Source: Acidimicrobiia bacterium
GTDB taxonomy: Bacteria > Actinomycetota > Acidimicrobiia > Acidimicrobiales > CAIXPF01
Reading direction: 5' to 3'
Assembly (NCBI GenBank): GCA_009377505.1
Contig: WHTX01000004.1
Coordinates: 1 to 43,510 of the forward strand
DNA length: 43,510 nt
Shown here in pieces: positions 18,878 to 30,561 of this stretch (its first letter is position 1; the number at the start of each line of letters is the position of its first letter). Both the position numbers and the translations under genes were made by a program. The notes below the pieces were generated by a model that saw only the letters and a list, made by a program, of their open reading frames with translations, was not told the origin of the DNA and did no database searches.

Positions 18878-21646
18878 ATGGCCGGGAACAGCTTCGGGGC
18901 ACGCTCGCCGCTCAAGGTGGGCGGGGCCAGCTACGACATCTTCCGCTTCGACGCCCTGTCCGGGCTCGAGGTCGGGCGCCTGCCGTACTCGCTCAAGGTC
19001 CTCCTCGAGAACCTCCTGCGCCAGGAGGACGGGGTCAACGTCACCGCGGCCGACGTGGAGGCGCTCGGCGGCTGGGACCCAGCCGCCGAGCCCGACAAGG
19101 AGATCGCCTACACGCCCGCCCGGGTCCTCATGCAGGACTTCACCGGCGTGCCCGCCGTCGTCGACCTCGCCGCCATGCGCGACGCCATGGCCGCCCTCGG
19201 CGGCGATCCCCAGCGCATCAACCCGCTCGTGCCCGTCGACCTCGTCATCGACCACTCCATCCAGGTCGACCACTTCGCCCAGGCCAACGCCTTCGACCTC
19301 AACGCCACGCTCGAGTTCGAGCGCAACCGCGAGCGCTACGAGTTCCTGCGCTGGGGGCAGAAGGCGTTCGACAGCTTCCGGGTAGTACCTCCCAACACCG
19401 GCATCTGCCACCAGGTCAACCTCGAGTACCTGTCCCAGGTGGTGGTGGCCCGCGACGGCATGGCCTTCCCCGACACCCTCGTCGGCACCGACTCGCACAC
19501 GCCGATGGTCAACGGCCTCGGCGTGGTGGGCTGGGGGGTGGGCGGCATCGAGGCCGAGGCGGCCATGCTGGGCCAGGCCATCCCGCTCCTCATCCCCCGC
19601 GTGGTGGGGGTGAAGCTCGTCGGTGAGATGCCCGAGGGCGCCACGGCCACCGACCTGGTGCTCACCATCACCGAGCTGCTGCGCCGCCAGGGTGTGGTCG
19701 GCAAGTTCGTCGAGTTGTACGGGCCGGGCGTGTCCGCCGTGCCCGTCGAGAACCGGGCCACCATCGGCAACATGTCCCCCGAGTACGGGTCGACGATCAC
19801 CGTCTCGCCCATCGACGCCCGCACGCTCGAGTACCTGCGCTTCACCGGCCGCCCCGACCACCAGGTAGCCCTCGTCGAGGCCTACGCCAAAGAGCAGGGC
19901 CTCTGGTTCGAGCCCGACCACGAGCCCGATTTCTCCGAGAAGGTCGAGCTCGACCTGGCCAGCGTGGTGCCCTCTCTCGCCGGGCCCTCCCGGCCCCAGG
20001 ACCGGGTGCCCCTCGACCAGGCCAAGTCCCTCACCCGTGTCGCCCTGCAGAACCTCGGCGTGTCGCTCAGCGGCTTGGACAGAGCCGACGCCAACTCGTT
20101 CCCCGCCTCCGACCCGCCCTCGGCCGCGGCCGACGGTGGGGGCAGCGGCCAGCCCGACCCCACTGCCGGGCGGCCGACCGATTCGGGGGCGCCGGTCCCC
20201 CACGATCGCGTGAACGTGACGCTGGCCTCGGGCGAGCACGTCACCCTCGACCACGCCGCCGTGGTCATCGCCGCCATCACCTCCTGCACGAACACCTCGA
20301 ACCCCTCGGTGATGCTCGCCGCCGGGCTCCTGGCCCGCAACGCCGTGGAGCGCGGCCTCGCCCGCAAGCCCTGGGTGAAGACGTCCTTGGCGCCGGGCTC
20401 CCAGGTGGTCATGTCCTACTACGAGCGTGCGGGGCTCACGCCTTTCCTCGAGAAGCTGGGCTTCGACCTCGTCGGCTACGGCTGCACGACCTGCATCGGC
20501 AACTCGGGGCCGCTGCCGGCGGAGATCTCCGCCGCCGTGGGCGAGCACGACCTCGCAGTCGCCGCGGTGCTCTCCGGCAACCGCAACTTCGAGGGCCGGG
20601 TGAACCCCGACGTGCGCCTCAACTACCTGGCCTCCCCGCCTCTCGTGGTCGCGTACGCCCTGGCCGGCAGCATGGACTGGGACCCCTACAGCGAGCCCAT
20701 CGGCGAGGGCACGGACGGGCCCGTGTACCTGCGGGACATCTGGCCGACCACCGCCGATGTGGCCGCCACGGTGGCGGAGGCCGTGCAGTCGGACCAGTTC
20801 CGTACCACCTACGGGCGGGTGTTCGAGGGCGACGCCCGCTGGCAGGCCATCGCCGTCGGCGGCGGGGACCGCATGACGTGGGACGACTCGTCCACCTACG
20901 TGCGCCAGCCGCCCTACTTCGAGGGGCTCACCCTCGAGCCGTCGCCGGTGACGGACATCACGGGGGCCAGGGCGCTGGCCGTGCTCGGCGACTCCGTCAC
21001 CACCGACCACATCTCGCCCGCCGGCAACATCGCGGCCTCCTCGCCCGCCGGCGGGTACCTCCAGGCCCAGGGCGTCGCCCCGGCCGACTTCAACCAGTAC
21101 GGCGCCCGTCGGGGCAACCACGAGGTGATGATCCGCGGCACCTTCGCCAACATCCGCATCCGCAACAGGATGGTGCCCGACGTCGAGGGCGGCGTCACCC
21201 GCCACCTCCCCAACGGCGAGCAGCTGCCCATCTACGACGCGGCCATGCGCTACAAGGAGGACGGCGTGCCCCTCGTCGTCCTCGCCGGCAAGGAGTACGG
21301 CTCGGGCTCGTCGCGCGACTGGGCCGCCAAGGGCACGGCGCTGCTCGGCGTGCAGGCGGTCATCACCCAGAGCTTCGAGCGCATCCACCGCTCCAACCTG
21401 ATCGGCATGGGCGTGCTGCCCCTGCAGTTCAGCGAGGGCGAGTCGACCGAGTCCCTCGGGCTCACCGGCGAGGAGGTGTTCAGCGTCGAGGGCCTCGCCG
21501 GGGCCGAGCCGCTGCCCCGCTCGGTGACGGTGCGGGCCGACGACAAGACCTTCACCGCCAGGGTGCGGATCGACACGCCGACGGAGGCGACCTACTTCCG
21601 CAACGGGGGCGTGCTCACCTACATGCTCCGCCAGCTCAACCGCTGA
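18878..21646 (+). CDS. acnA: aconitate hydratase AcnA
   Basis: [29 protein letters not shown]...[32 protein letters not shown]...[11 protein letters not shown]...[14 protein letters not shown]...[18 protein letters not shown]; all three Fe-S Cys present. Confidence 0.97.
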   Translation: MAGNSFGARSPLKVGGASYDIFRFDALSGLEVGRLPYSLKVLLENLLRQEDGVNVTAADVEALGGWDPAAEPDKEIAYTPARVLMQDFTGVPAVVDLAAMRDAMAALGGDPQRINPLVPVDLVIDHSIQVDHFAQANAFDLNATLEFERNRERYEFLRWGQKAFDSFRVVPPNTGICHQVNLEYLSQVVVARDGMAFPDTLVGTDSHTPMVNGLGVVGWGVGGIEAEAAMLGQAIPLLIPRVVGVKLVGEMPEGATATDLVLTITELLRRQGVVGKFVELYGPGVSAVPVENRATIGNMSPEYGSTITVSPIDARTLEYLRFTGRPDHQVALVEAYAKEQGLWFEPDHEPDFSEKVELDLASVVPSLAGPSRPQDRVPLDQAKSLTRVALQNLGVSLSGLDRADANSFPASDPPSAAADGGGSGQPDPTAGRPTDSGAPVPHDRVNVTLASGEHVTLDHAAVVIAAITSCTNTSNPSVMLAAGLLARNAVERGLARKPWVKTSLAPGSQVVMSYYERAGLTPFLEKLGFDLVGYGCTTCIGNSGPLPAEISAAVGEHDLAVAAVLSGNRNFEGRVNPDVRLNYLASPPLVVAYALAGSMDWDPYSEPIGEGTDGPVYLRDIWPTTADVAATVAEAVQSDQFRTTYGRVFEGDARWQAIAVGGGDRMTWDDSSTYVRQPPYFEGLTLEPSPVTDITGARALAVLGDSVTTDHISPAGNIAASSPAGGYLQAQGVAPADFNQYGARRGNHEVMIRGTFANIRIRNRMVPDVEGGVTRHLPNGEQLPIYDAAMRYKEDGVPLVVLAGKEYGSGSSRDWAAKGTALLGVQAVITQSFERIHRSNLIGMGVLPLQFSEGESTESLGLTGEEVFSVEGLAGAEPLPRSVTVRADDKTFTARVRIDTPTEATYFRNGGVLTYMLRQLNR

Positions 21647-21689
21647 GGCGCGGGAAGCTCCCCCGCCCCACGCCCGTTGTACCTGGAGT

Positions 21690-22178
21690 ATGACGCAACG
21701 AACATTTCCCACCAGCATCGACATCCCCGAGGCTCAACGGGCCCAGCTCGTCAGCCTCCTCAACGACCGGCTGTCGGACACGTTCGACCTCTACAGCCAG
21801 CTCAAGCAGGCGCACTGGAACGTGAAGGGCAGCGACTTCATCCAGCTCCACGAGCTGTTCGACCAGCTCGCCACCACCATGTTGGGCCACGTCGACCTCG
21901 TCGCCGAACGGTCGACGGCGCTCGGCGGCACGGCCCTCGGCACCGTCCGGCTGGCGGCTGAGCGTTCCACCCTGCCCGAGTACCCCCTCGATGCCGTCGG
22001 CGGCCTCGAGCACGTGCGTGCCCTCGTCGAGCGCTACGGCGCCTACGCCCGGCGCGTGCGTCAGGCGATCGAGGACGCCGACAAGCTGGGCGACTCGGAC
22101 ACCGCTGACCTGTTCACCGAGATCTCCCGGGCGACGGACAAGGACCTCTGGTTCCTCGAGGCCCACGTCCAGGCTTGA
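21690..22178 (+). CDS. dps: Dps family ferritin-like DNA-protection protein
   Basis: LYSQLKQAHWNVKGSDFIQLHELFDQLATTMLGHVDLVAERSTALGG...ADLFTEISRATDKDLWFLEAHVQ. Confidence 0.93.
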   Translation: MTQRTFPTSIDIPEAQRAQLVSLLNDRLSDTFDLYSQLKQAHWNVKGSDFIQLHELFDQLATTMLGHVDLVAERSTALGGTALGTVRLAAERSTLPEYPLDAVGGLEHVRALVERYGAYARRVRQAIEDADKLGDSDTADLFTEISRATDKDLWFLEAHVQA

Positions 22179-22208
22179 CGCCGGCCCGGGCCCTGGGCCG
22201 TGGCCGGC

Positions 22209-23501
22209 TCAGCGGTAGATGCCGGTGTGGCCCAGGCTGAAGCGCCCGGGCTGAGGGAAGACCGTGACGGCGTGGGGCGCCGCCCCGGTGGCGATGCGCC
22301 GGATGAGCTGCCCGGTCGTGGTGTCGAGCACGTACACCTCGTCGTGGAAGGGGCCGGCCAGCCACAGCTGGGTGCCGTCGGCGGACACGCCCCCCGCGTC
22401 GGGGCTGCCCCCCGGCACCCGCCAGGTGGCCACCACCTCTTGTGAGGTGAGGTCGACGACGGACACCGAGCCCTCGAGGCGGTTGGAGACGTACAGCTTG
22501 GTCGTGTCCCGGCTCAGCTGGAGGGCGTGGGCGCCCCGGCCCGTGGGCAGGAAGGTGATCTCCCGCAGGTCGACGGGGTCGAGGAGGGCCACGCCGTGCC
22601 GTCCTGCGTCGGCGACGTAGAGCACGGTCGCGTCGGGCGCGAGGCGGACGTCGACAGGTAGGGCGCCCACCTGTGCCTCGGCGCTGACCCGCCGCTCCTG
22701 GAGGTCGACCTTGACGACCCAGCCCGACTGCTCGGCGCCGGCGTAGAAGAAGCGGCCGCTGTCCGAGAGGTCGCCGTGGGTGATGCCGGCGTGGCGGATG
22801 GCCACCGTGCCCTGCAGCTGCCAGGTGAGGGGGTCGTAGAGGTCGAGGCGCTGCTGCGCGGGGGCGAGCACGATCGCCGTCGTCCCGTCGGGGGTGAAGT
22901 AGAGGTTGTGCGGGTCGGTGACCGACACCTTGGGGCCGGCCTCGCCGGTGCGGGGGTCGAGGGGGGTGATGGTGTCCGCCTCGGTGCTGAGGACCCAGAG
23001 CTGGCTGAGGTCCCACGAGGGGACGACGTGCTGTGGCCCCCGGTCGACGGTGAGCCTCTCGAGCGGCTCGAAGCTGGCGGCGTCGATGACGCTGACGGTG
23101 TGGTCCTCGGCGCCGGGGACGTACGCCCGGGCGGGGACGTCGGCGACCGCGGGGGCGAGCTTGCCCGCCCTCGCCTCGGCGTACAGGTTCAGCGGGGGAG
23201 CCATGCCGCCGATCGCCGTGGTCGGCGGTGTGCTGGTCGGGGAGGCCGCAGCCCCTGGCGTCGTGGCATCGGGCGCTGCGGCCGTGGAACCGGTCGTCTG
23301 GCCGTAGCTGTCCCATTCGTCGCGCTCCTCGTCCGCCATGGCGATGCGCGCCGGAGCCTCGCCGCCGAAAGACTCGTCGAGGGTCGAGGCGCCGCAGCCG
23401 GCGGCCAGGAGCGCGCACGTGGTGAGGGCGGCGAGGCGCCCGAGCCGGGGAGGGTGCACTGGCGCGGACGCTACCGGGCACCGTGACGGGGACGCGCGCA
23501 C
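22209..23501 (-). CDS. lipoprotein with YVTN/YncE-like beta-propeller repeats
   Basis: Lipobox LLAAGCGAS; repeats such as VPGAEDHTVSVIDAASFEPLERLTVDRGP, VSNRLEGSVSVVDLTSQEVVATWRV, VLDTTTGQLIRRIATG. Confidence 0.88.
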   Translation of the reverse strand: MRASPSRCPVASAPVHPPRLGRLAALTTCALLAAGCGASTLDESFGGEAPARIAMADEERDEWDSYGQTTGSTAAAPDATTPGAAASPTSTPPTTAIGGMAPPLNLYAEARAGKLAPAVADVPARAYVPGAEDHTVSVIDAASFEPLERLTVDRGPQHVVPSWDLSQLWVLSTEADTITPLDPRTGEAGPKVSVTDPHNLYFTPDGTTAIVLAPAQQRLDLYDPLTWQLQGTVAIRHAGITHGDLSDSGRFFYAGAEQSGWVVKVDLQERRVSAEAQVGALPVDVRLAPDATVLYVADAGRHGVALLDPVDLREITFLPTGRGAHALQLSRDTTKLYVSNRLEGSVSVVDLTSQEVVATWRVPGGSPDAGGVSADGTQLWLAGPFHDEVYVLDTTTGQLIRRIATGAAPHAVTVFPQPGRFSLGHTGIYR

Positions 23502-23666
23502 CCACCGGGGGCGGAACTACCCGGGCGCTGGTGCTGGGGCTGGTTCGGTTCCGTGCCGCCGGCCGGGAGGCCGGGGATCGTTGCCCCGGACACGAAGATG
23601 AGCATGGCTAGCCTGGGCCAGCCGTCACCGCGGATGGGTCGGTGCTACCGCGAGGAGGAGCATCGG

Positions 23667-25652
23667 GTGGCCACCACGGAGAACAAGCAGCGTCCGAGCG
23701 ACCCGGCCACCGACAACTCCGGGAACGGGCCGTGGAAGGTGGAGGGTCTCCCGCCGGCCGAGGACGGCGCCGACGGCAAGTCGCCACCTTCTTCCAACCG
23801 GCGCACCCGCAGCCGTTTCATCGCCGTGCTCCTCGGCCTGTTGGTGCTCAACTGGCTCGTCTACCAGGTGCTGAGCGAGGATGCCCCCAGCCGCCTGGAC
23901 GTGCCCTACACGACGTTCCGGGGGGAGGTGCAGGGAGGCAACGTCGCCGAGGTGACCTCGCGCGGCGACCGCATCCAGGGCGAGTTCCGCAACCCGGTGA
24001 CCTACCCGCTCGAGGACGGTGAGAGCTCGGTCCGCTTCGAGACCCAACGGCCCACCTTCGCCGAGGACGACGGCCTCCTCGACCTGCTCGTCGACCAGGG
24101 CGTCGTCGTCAACGCCACCCCGCCGGACGCGCCTGCGCCGCTGTGGCAGAGCCTGGTGTTCGGCTTCGGTCCGACGATCCTGCTCGTCGGCCTGTTCATC
24201 TTCTTCATGCGCCGTTCGGCGATGGGCGGCATCGGCGGCATCGGGCGGTCGAAGGCGAAGCTGGCCGACCCCACGGTCAAGCGCACGACCTTCGAGGACG
24301 TGGCCGGCATAGACGACGCCGAGGACGAGCTGCGCGAGATCGTCGACTTCCTGCGCAACCCCGACCGCTACCGGCGCCTCGGCGCGGCCATCCCCAAGGG
24401 CGTCCTGCTCTCGGGCCTGCCGGGGACGGGCAAGACGCTGCTCGCCCGGGCCGTCGCCGGTGAAGCGGGTGTGCCCTTCTTCTCCATGTCGGCCTCGGAG
24501 TTCGTCGAGATGATCGTCGGCGTCGGGGCCAGCCGGGTGCGCGACCTGTTCGAGACGGCGAAGAAGGCGGCCCCGGCGATCATCTTCATCGACGAGATGG
24601 ACGCCATCGGGCGATCCCGGGCCTCGGGGATGTCGATGGGCGGGCACGACGAGCGCGAGCAGACCCTCAACCAGATCCTCACCGAGATGGACGGGTTCAC
24701 CGGCTCCGAGGGCGTCATCGTGCTGGCGGCCACGAACCGGCCGGAGATCCTCGACCAGGCGCTGCTGCGGCCCGGGCGCTTCGACCGCCGCGTCGTCGTC
24801 AGCCCGCCCGACCTCAAGGGCCGTCTCGCCATCCTCGAGGTCCACACCCGCAACGTGCCCCTCGGGCCCGACGTGGAGCTGCACGCCATCGCCGCCTCCA
24901 CTCCCGGCTTCGTGGGTGCCGACCTGCGCAACCTCGTGAACGAGGCCGCCCTCATGGGCGCCCGGCGCAACCGCGAGCAGGTGCAGATGGGCGACTTCAC
25001 CGACGCCTTCGAGAAGGTCGTGCTGGGCACGGCGCGCAACATCGCCCTGAGCCAGGAGGTGAAGGAGCGCACCGCCTACCACGAGTCGGGCCACGCCCTG
25101 CTCGGCATGCTCATCGCCGGGGCCGACCCCGTGCGCAAGATCTCGATCATCCCCCGGGGCATGGCCCTCGGCGTGACGATCCAGTCCCCCGACGCCGACC
25201 GCTACGACTACGACGCCGCCTACCTGAAGGGCAAGATCGTCGGCCTGCTCGGGGGACGGGCCGCCGAAGAGGTCGTGTACGGGGACGTCACCACCGGGGC
25301 GGAGTCCGACCTCGAGAAGGTCACCGACATCGCCCGGCGCATGGTCGGCCGGTGGGGGATGTCCGACGCCATCGGCCCCATCGCCGTGCTGCCGGGGCCG
25401 AACGACGACTCCAAGGGGATGCTCTTCCCCGGGGTCGACCACGTCGCCCCCCGCACCCGCGAGCTGGTCGACGCCGAGGTCCGTCGCATCGTCGAGGAGT
25501 GCTACAACGAGGCGCTCCAGCGGCTGGCCGACAACCGTCCCCGTCTCGACTCCCTGGCCCACGCCCTGCTCGAGCGGGAGACCCTGGACGAGCCCGACAT
25601 CTACCAGGCCGTGGGCATCGACCGGCCCCGCAGGGCCGTCGCCACCGCCTGA
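23667..25652 (+). CDS. ftsH: FtsH-family ATP-dependent zinc metalloprotease (divergent paralog)
   Basis: [46 protein letters not shown]...[14 protein letters not shown]...RPGRFDRRV...[15 protein letters not shown] start preceded by AGGAGGAG. Confidence 0.92.
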   Translation: MATTENKQRPSDPATDNSGNGPWKVEGLPPAEDGADGKSPPSSNRRTRSRFIAVLLGLLVLNWLVYQVLSEDAPSRLDVPYTTFRGEVQGGNVAEVTSRGDRIQGEFRNPVTYPLEDGESSVRFETQRPTFAEDDGLLDLLVDQGVVVNATPPDAPAPLWQSLVFGFGPTILLVGLFIFFMRRSAMGGIGGIGRSKAKLADPTVKRTTFEDVAGIDDAEDELREIVDFLRNPDRYRRLGAAIPKGVLLSGLPGTGKTLLARAVAGEAGVPFFSMSASEFVEMIVGVGASRVRDLFETAKKAAPAIIFIDEMDAIGRSRASGMSMGGHDEREQTLNQILTEMDGFTGSEGVIVLAATNRPEILDQALLRPGRFDRRVVVSPPDLKGRLAILEVHTRNVPLGPDVELHAIAASTPGFVGADLRNLVNEAALMGARRNREQVQMGDFTDAFEKVVLGTARNIALSQEVKERTAYHESGHALLGMLIAGADPVRKISIIPRGMALGVTIQSPDADRYDYDAAYLKGKIVGLLGGRAAEEVVYGDVTTGAESDLEKVTDIARRMVGRWGMSDAIGPIAVLPGPNDDSKGMLFPGVDHVAPRTRELVDAEVRRIVEECYNEALQRLADNRPRLDSLAHALLERETLDEPDIYQAVGIDRPRRAVATA

Positions 25653-25681
25653 GGCGGCCCAGACGTGGTCGGGCGGCGCCC

Positions 25682-27553
25682 TCAACCCGCCGGGGCCGCG
25701 GTGGCCGTGGTCGGCGGGGACGTGGCCAGCGTCGTCGGCGGGGTCGTGGCCAGCGTCGTCGTGGCCGGCGGGGTCGCGCTGGAGACGGTGATGCGGTCGG
25801 CCGGGCCCGGAGCGACCGGGGAGCTCGCCTCGAAGTAGGCCTCGAGGGCGTCGGTGTCGAGCGCCCCGCCGAGGCGGTCGGTGCCCTCCCGCAGCACCCT
25901 GAAGTTGTCGCCTCCGTCGGCGAGGAAGCTGTTCACCGTCGCCCTGTAGGCGGCGGCGGGGTCGACGGGCGCGCCGCCGATGAGCGTGGTGGCAGGGCCC
26001 ACCTTGCCGCCACACGGCGCGCTCTGGTCCCACGTGTAGGTGAAGCCGGCCGAGACCTGCAGGACGCGGCGTGTCTCGGGCGAGTCCTCGGTGCCCGTGT
26101 TGCAGAACTGCTGCTCGAGGAGCTGGTCGACCTGCTCGCCGGTCAGCGTGAGGGTGACGAGCGAGTTGCCGAAGGGCTGCACGGTGAAGGACTCGCCGTA
26201 GGTGACCTCGGCCTCGCCCGTCTCCGGGGCGTTGAGGTCGGCCCGGATGCCGCCCGGGTTCATGAAGGCGACGAGCGCGCCCCCGAGCTCGGGTGACGTC
26301 GTCGCCGCGAGCTGGGCGTCGGCGATGACGTCGCCGAGGGGCGACTCACCCGCGGCGTTGGCCTCGCGCAGGATCTCGCCGATGGTGCTGCCGATCACCC
26401 GGTTGGCCAGCGGCTCGGCGATCAGCTGGTACTTGGTGATGAGCTGCTGCACGGCGCCGTCGGGCCCCAGCTCCCGGGTGACGACGAGGTTCTCGGTGCT
26501 GATGGCGGTGACCTCGCCGGCCACGGTGTCGATCGTGAGGCCGATGTCGGTGAGCACCCGGCCGAAGGAGCTCGCGCTCGTCACCACCTTGTCGCCGAGG
26601 ACGCAGTCGTAGGCCTGGTGGGTGTGGCCGCTGAGGACCAGGTCGACCTCGTCGCTGAGCCGGTCGACGATGTCGACGACCGGGCCGGTGAGGTCGGTGC
26701 AGTCGTTGACGCCCTGCGGCCCCTCACCCGTCTGTACGCCGCCCTCGTGGAGCAGGACGACGACGGCGTCGACGTCCTCGGTCGCCTCGAGCTCGGGGAT
26801 GAGGGCGTTCACGGTGTCGGCCTCGTCGCGGAACTCGAGGCCGGCCACGCCGCTCGGCGAGACGATGCTCGGCGTGCCCTCGAGGGTCATGCCGATGAAC
26901 GCCACCCGGGCGGCGCCGAACTCGCGCACGGCGTACGGGGCGAAGAAGGGCTCGCCCGTGGCCGTGTCGAGGACGTTGGCCGCGAGGAGCTCGAAGTCGG
27001 CACCGGCGAACTCGTCCCCGTCGAGGCAGCCGTCGGCGGGGTGGCAGCCCCCCTCCTGCATGCGGAGCAGCTCGTCCGCGCCCTCGTCGAACTCGTGGTT
27101 GCCGACGGCGTTGAGGTCGAGGCCGATGAGGTTCATGGCCTCGATGGTGGGCTCGTCGTGGAACAGCGCCGAGAGGAGCGGGCTGGCCCCGATGAGGTCG
27201 CCGGCGGACACGACGAGGCTGTGCTCCACACCCTCCTCGAGCGCCCGCACCGTGCTGGCCAGGTGGGCGGCGCCCCCCGCGGGCACGCTGCCCGGGCTCG
27301 ACGAGCTGCCGGTGGCGGGGTCGATCGCCAGCGTGGCTTCCTCGAGGTTCCCGTGGAAGTCGTTGAGGGCGAGGAGTTGCACCTCGACGGGGGTGGGGAC
27401 GGGGCCGGTCGTGCTCGTCGGCGCCTCGGTCGTCGTGGTGGGGGCGCCGCCGGGCGGGGTGGCACCCCGGGCCGTGGCGCTGGCGGCGGGAGCGAGCGCA
27501 GCGGCGAGGAGCGCGCCGGCGGCGAGCGCGATCAGGTGGCGTCGGTGGCCCAT
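25682..27553 (-). CDS. secreted 5'-nucleotidase / UshA-like metallophosphoesterase
   Basis: Signal peptide; VQLLALNDFHGNLE...GDLIGASPLLSALFHDEPTIEAMNLIGLDLNAVGNHEFDEG...LVLSGHTHQAYDC...MNPGGIRADL. Confidence 0.94.
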   Translation of the reverse strand: MGHRRHLIALAAGALLAAALAPAASATARGATPPGGAPTTTTEAPTSTTGPVPTPVEVQLLALNDFHGNLEEATLAIDPATGSSSSPGSVPAGGAAHLASTVRALEEGVEHSLVVSAGDLIGASPLLSALFHDEPTIEAMNLIGLDLNAVGNHEFDEGADELLRMQEGGCHPADGCLDGDEFAGADFELLAANVLDTATGEPFFAPYAVREFGAARVAFIGMTLEGTPSIVSPSGVAGLEFRDEADTVNALIPELEATEDVDAVVVLLHEGGVQTGEGPQGVNDCTDLTGPVVDIVDRLSDEVDLVLSGHTHQAYDCVLGDKVVTSASSFGRVLTDIGLTIDTVAGEVTAISTENLVVTRELGPDGAVQQLITKYQLIAEPLANRVIGSTIGEILREANAAGESPLGDVIADAQLAATTSPELGGALVAFMNPGGIRADLNAPETGEAEVTYGESFTVQPFGNSLVTLTLTGEQVDQLLEQQFCNTGTEDSPETRRVLQVSAGFTYTWDQSAPCGGKVGPATTLIGGAPVDPAAAYRATVNSFLADGGDNFRVLREGTDRLGGALDTDALEAYFEASSPVAPGPADRITVSSATPPATTTLATTPPTTLATSPPTTATAAPAG

Positions 27554-27765
27554 GGATCTCCTCTGCGTTGGCCGTCGTGCCCGTCTCGAACCGTAGAGCG
27601 TGGTGGTGGAGGGGTGGTGTCCCGGTGGTGTCCCCCGGCTGGCGCCGAGGTAGCGGCCAGGTGGCCCGGCCGGCCCGGGGCATGGGGGCCTCCGCCGGCC
27701 GGGCCTCCCCGGCCACTGTGGGGCGTGCTACAACAGCGCCCGGTGCCGATCAGGCCAGCACGCTG

Positions 27766-28587
27766 ATGGTGAGGTGGCGGCGGGCGGCCGCGCTCACCCT
27801 GGCGGCCTTGGCCGGCGCCGTCGCCACCGCCTGCTCGGCGGCGACGGAGGCCGCCGAGGGCGACATCCGCCCCGCCGACGGGGCGACGCTGGTGGTGGCG
27901 GCCGACCTCCCCGCCCCGGGCTTCTGGGAGGGTGGCGCAGCCGGCGCCCTCGACGGCGGCTTAGAGTACGGGCTGGCGCAGGAGCTGGCGGCGCGCTCCG
28001 GGCTGGGACTGCGCGTCGTCGACATCGCGTTCACGGACATCGTCCACGGCCGGCTCGGGGACGCCGACCTGGCCCTGGCCCAGGTGAGCATCACCGACGG
28101 GCGGGCCGCGGACGTCGACTTCTCCGTGCCCTACTTCGACAGCGCGCCCACCGTGCTGGCGCGCTCGGAGGAGGAGCTGACCGACCTGGCCACGGCACGC
28201 GACCGGCGCTGGGCCGTCCGGGAGGGCACGACCCAGGCAGGCTTCGTGGACGAGGTCATCGAGCCGACCTCTGCGACCCTCTTCGTCGCCGACGAGGCCG
28301 CGGCGGCGACGGCGGTGCTCGACGGCCGCGCCGACATGGCCCTGCTCGACCTGTCCACGGCGCTGGTGCTGGCGAAGGACGTCCCCGGCCTCGCCGCCAT
28401 CGCCCGCTTCGACACCGAGGAGCGCTACGGCGCCGTGCTGCCTGACGGGTCGCGCAACCTCGAAGCGGTCGACACGGCGCTGCGGGCGATGGACGCCGAC
28501 GGCACCCTCGCCGGGCTGGTGACCCGCTGGCTCGAACCCCGATACGCCGTCGACCCTGCCGCGCTGGCCGTGATCACCGCCCGCTGA
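27766..28587 (+). CDS. solute-binding protein family 3-like lipoprotein
   Basis: Signal and lipobox VATACSAAT; ADGATLVVAADLPAPGFWEG...LEYGLAQELAARSGLGLRVVDIAFTDIVHGRLGDADLALAQVSITDGRAADVDFSVPYFDSAPTVLAR. Confidence 0.88.
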   Translation: MVRWRRAAALTLAALAGAVATACSAATEAAEGDIRPADGATLVVAADLPAPGFWEGGAAGALDGGLEYGLAQELAARSGLGLRVVDIAFTDIVHGRLGDADLALAQVSITDGRAADVDFSVPYFDSAPTVLARSEEELTDLATARDRRWAVREGTTQAGFVDEVIEPTSATLFVADEAAAATAVLDGRADMALLDLSTALVLAKDVPGLAAIARFDTEERYGAVLPDGSRNLEAVDTALRAMDADGTLAGLVTRWLEPRYAVDPAALAVITAR

Positions 28588-28602
28588 ACGAGCCGAGGAG
28601 CC

Positions 28603-30541
28603 GTGGACCTGTTGAACCTGAAGGCCCCGAGCGGCACGGCGTGGGAGATGTTCATCGCCGTCACCATCGTGTTGCTCGGCCCACTGATCGTCGAGCGCTT
28701 CCGGGTGCCGGGCCTCATCGGCCTCCTGCTCGGGGGCATGCTCATCGGGCCCAACGTGCTGGCGGTGACCCAGGCCCACGGGGGCATCGTGGCCGAGCTC
28801 GGCGAGGTCGGCCTGCTGTACCTGATGTTCATGGCCGGCGTGGAGCTGGACCTCGCCGTCTTCCGCCGTTACCGCACCGAGGCGGTGGCCTTCGCGCTGC
28901 TCACCTTCGCCTTCCCGATGGCCTTCGGGGTGCTGGGCAGCATGCTGGTGGGCTACGAACTGGAGGCCGCGGTCCTCGTCGGCTCGCTGCTCGCCTCCCA
29001 CACGCTCGTCTCCTACCCCATCATCCGCCGCTACGGGCTGTCCACGAACCGGGCGGTGGCCACCACTGTGGGCGCGACGGTCCTGACGGACACGCTCGCC
29101 CTGGTCGTGCTCGCCGTCGTCTCCGGCAAGGCGACCGGTGACGCGGGAGGCCTCGAGCTGGGCGTCCAGGTGGGCCTGGGCCTCGTGGTGCTGTGCGCCT
29201 TCTGCTTCGGGCTGCTGCCGCTGCTCGGGCGGCGCTACTTCTCGACGGTCGGGCGGGAGCGGGTGCTGCGCTACACGTTCACCGTCGGCGCCCTGCTGGG
29301 GGCGGCGGCCGTGGCCGAGGTGGTGGGCATCGAGTCCATCGTCGGCGCATTCTTTGCCGGGCTGGCCCTGAACCGCCTGGTGCCCAACGAGGGCGAGTTC
29401 ATGGAGCACATCGAGTTCTTCGGCTCGGCCCTGCTCATCCCCATCTTCCTGCTGTCGGTGGGCACCGTCATCGACCCTGCCGTGCTCGTCGGCTCAGCCA
29501 CGTTGGGGCTGGCCGCGGTGTTCACCCTCGCCTGTGTCGGCGGCAAGGCCGCGGCCGCCGCCCTGTGCCGGCCGGCGTTCCGGTTCAGCTGGGACGAGGT
29601 GGGCGTGGTGTTCTCGCTGTCCGTGGCCCAGGCGGCGGCCACCCTGGCGGCGACCTTCGTCGGCCTGGAGATAGGCCTGCTCAGCACGAGCGCGGTGAAC
29701 GCGATCATGCTGCTGATCGTCGTGAGCCTGGTGGTCTCCTCGGCGACGGCCACGGTCTTCGGGGGGCGGGTGCCCCGACCGCCCGTCGAGTCCAGCCGCC
29801 TGGGGCGCTCGGTGCTCGTCCAGATCGTGCCGGACGAGCCGGTCGGCCCGTCTATGCGCCTGGCGGCGCGGTTGGCCGAGGCCGACGGTGGCGTGGTGCG
29901 CCCGGTGATGGTCGTGGGGGAGGGTGGCGTCCCGCCGGAGGACGACGTGGTCGAGGCCGTCGAGAACGCCATCGCCGGGCTGGGCATCGACGCCGACACC
30001 GAGGTGCGCCACGACCGTACGGTGCTCGACGGCATCGTGCACACGGCCGCCTCGCTCGAGAGCTCGATCGTCCTCGCCCCCGTCGACGGGGAGGCCTGGC
30101 TACCGGCCCTGGCCGGCACGTGGAACCCCCTGGTCGGCGCATGTGCGGTGCCGGTCGGCTTCGTGCGGGCGGGTGGTCGCCCTGGGCCAGGCGCACGCTC
30201 GCCGGCCTCGCTCGGCCTCCCACCTGGCGGTGGAGCTCGGCGCCCGGTTGCGGCGGAGCGGCCTCGCGGCGGTGGTGGTGAGCGATGCCGAGCTCTTCGA
30301 CGGGCTGGCCGATCCGCTGGGCGAGGTGTCCGTGACGGTCACGCCCCTCCTGGCCTGGGTGGCCACCCAGGTGGGGCCGGGGGACGTGGTCGTCCTGCCG
30401 GGCGGGCGCAACGGGGCGCTGGCCGCGGCTCGGGTGGCCAAGCGGGCGGCGGCGAAGGGGGCGACGGTGTTGAGCGTGGCCGACGCCGAGTCGGTGGGGA
30501 CCTCGGGAGCGCCCTCGGTCTTCGGCGTCGTCTCGGTCTGA
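28603..30541 (+). CDS. CPA2 family cation:proton antiporter (KefB-like) with C-terminal cytoplasmic domain; apparent frameshift near 30170-30200
   Basis: VDLLNLKAPSGTAWEMFIAVTIVLLGPLIVERFRVPGLIGLLLGGMLIGPNVL...LLYLMFMAGVELDL...; frame 1 to about 30180, then coding-like frame 2 VVALGQAHARRPRSASHLAVELGARLRRSGLAAVVVSDAE...VFGVVSV* to 30541. Confidence 0.85.
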
Positions 30542-30561
30542 AGGCGCGGGCGGCGCAGGGC

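Noticed and set aside
18764-21724. 986-aa antisense ORF opposite aconitase
   Set aside because: High-GC shadow frame; low-complexity His/Gly/Val/Arg translation, while the opposite strand encodes clear AcnA.
23625-26033. 802-aa antisense ORF opposite ftsH
   Set aside because: Shadow of FtsH codon bias; no recognisable motifs.
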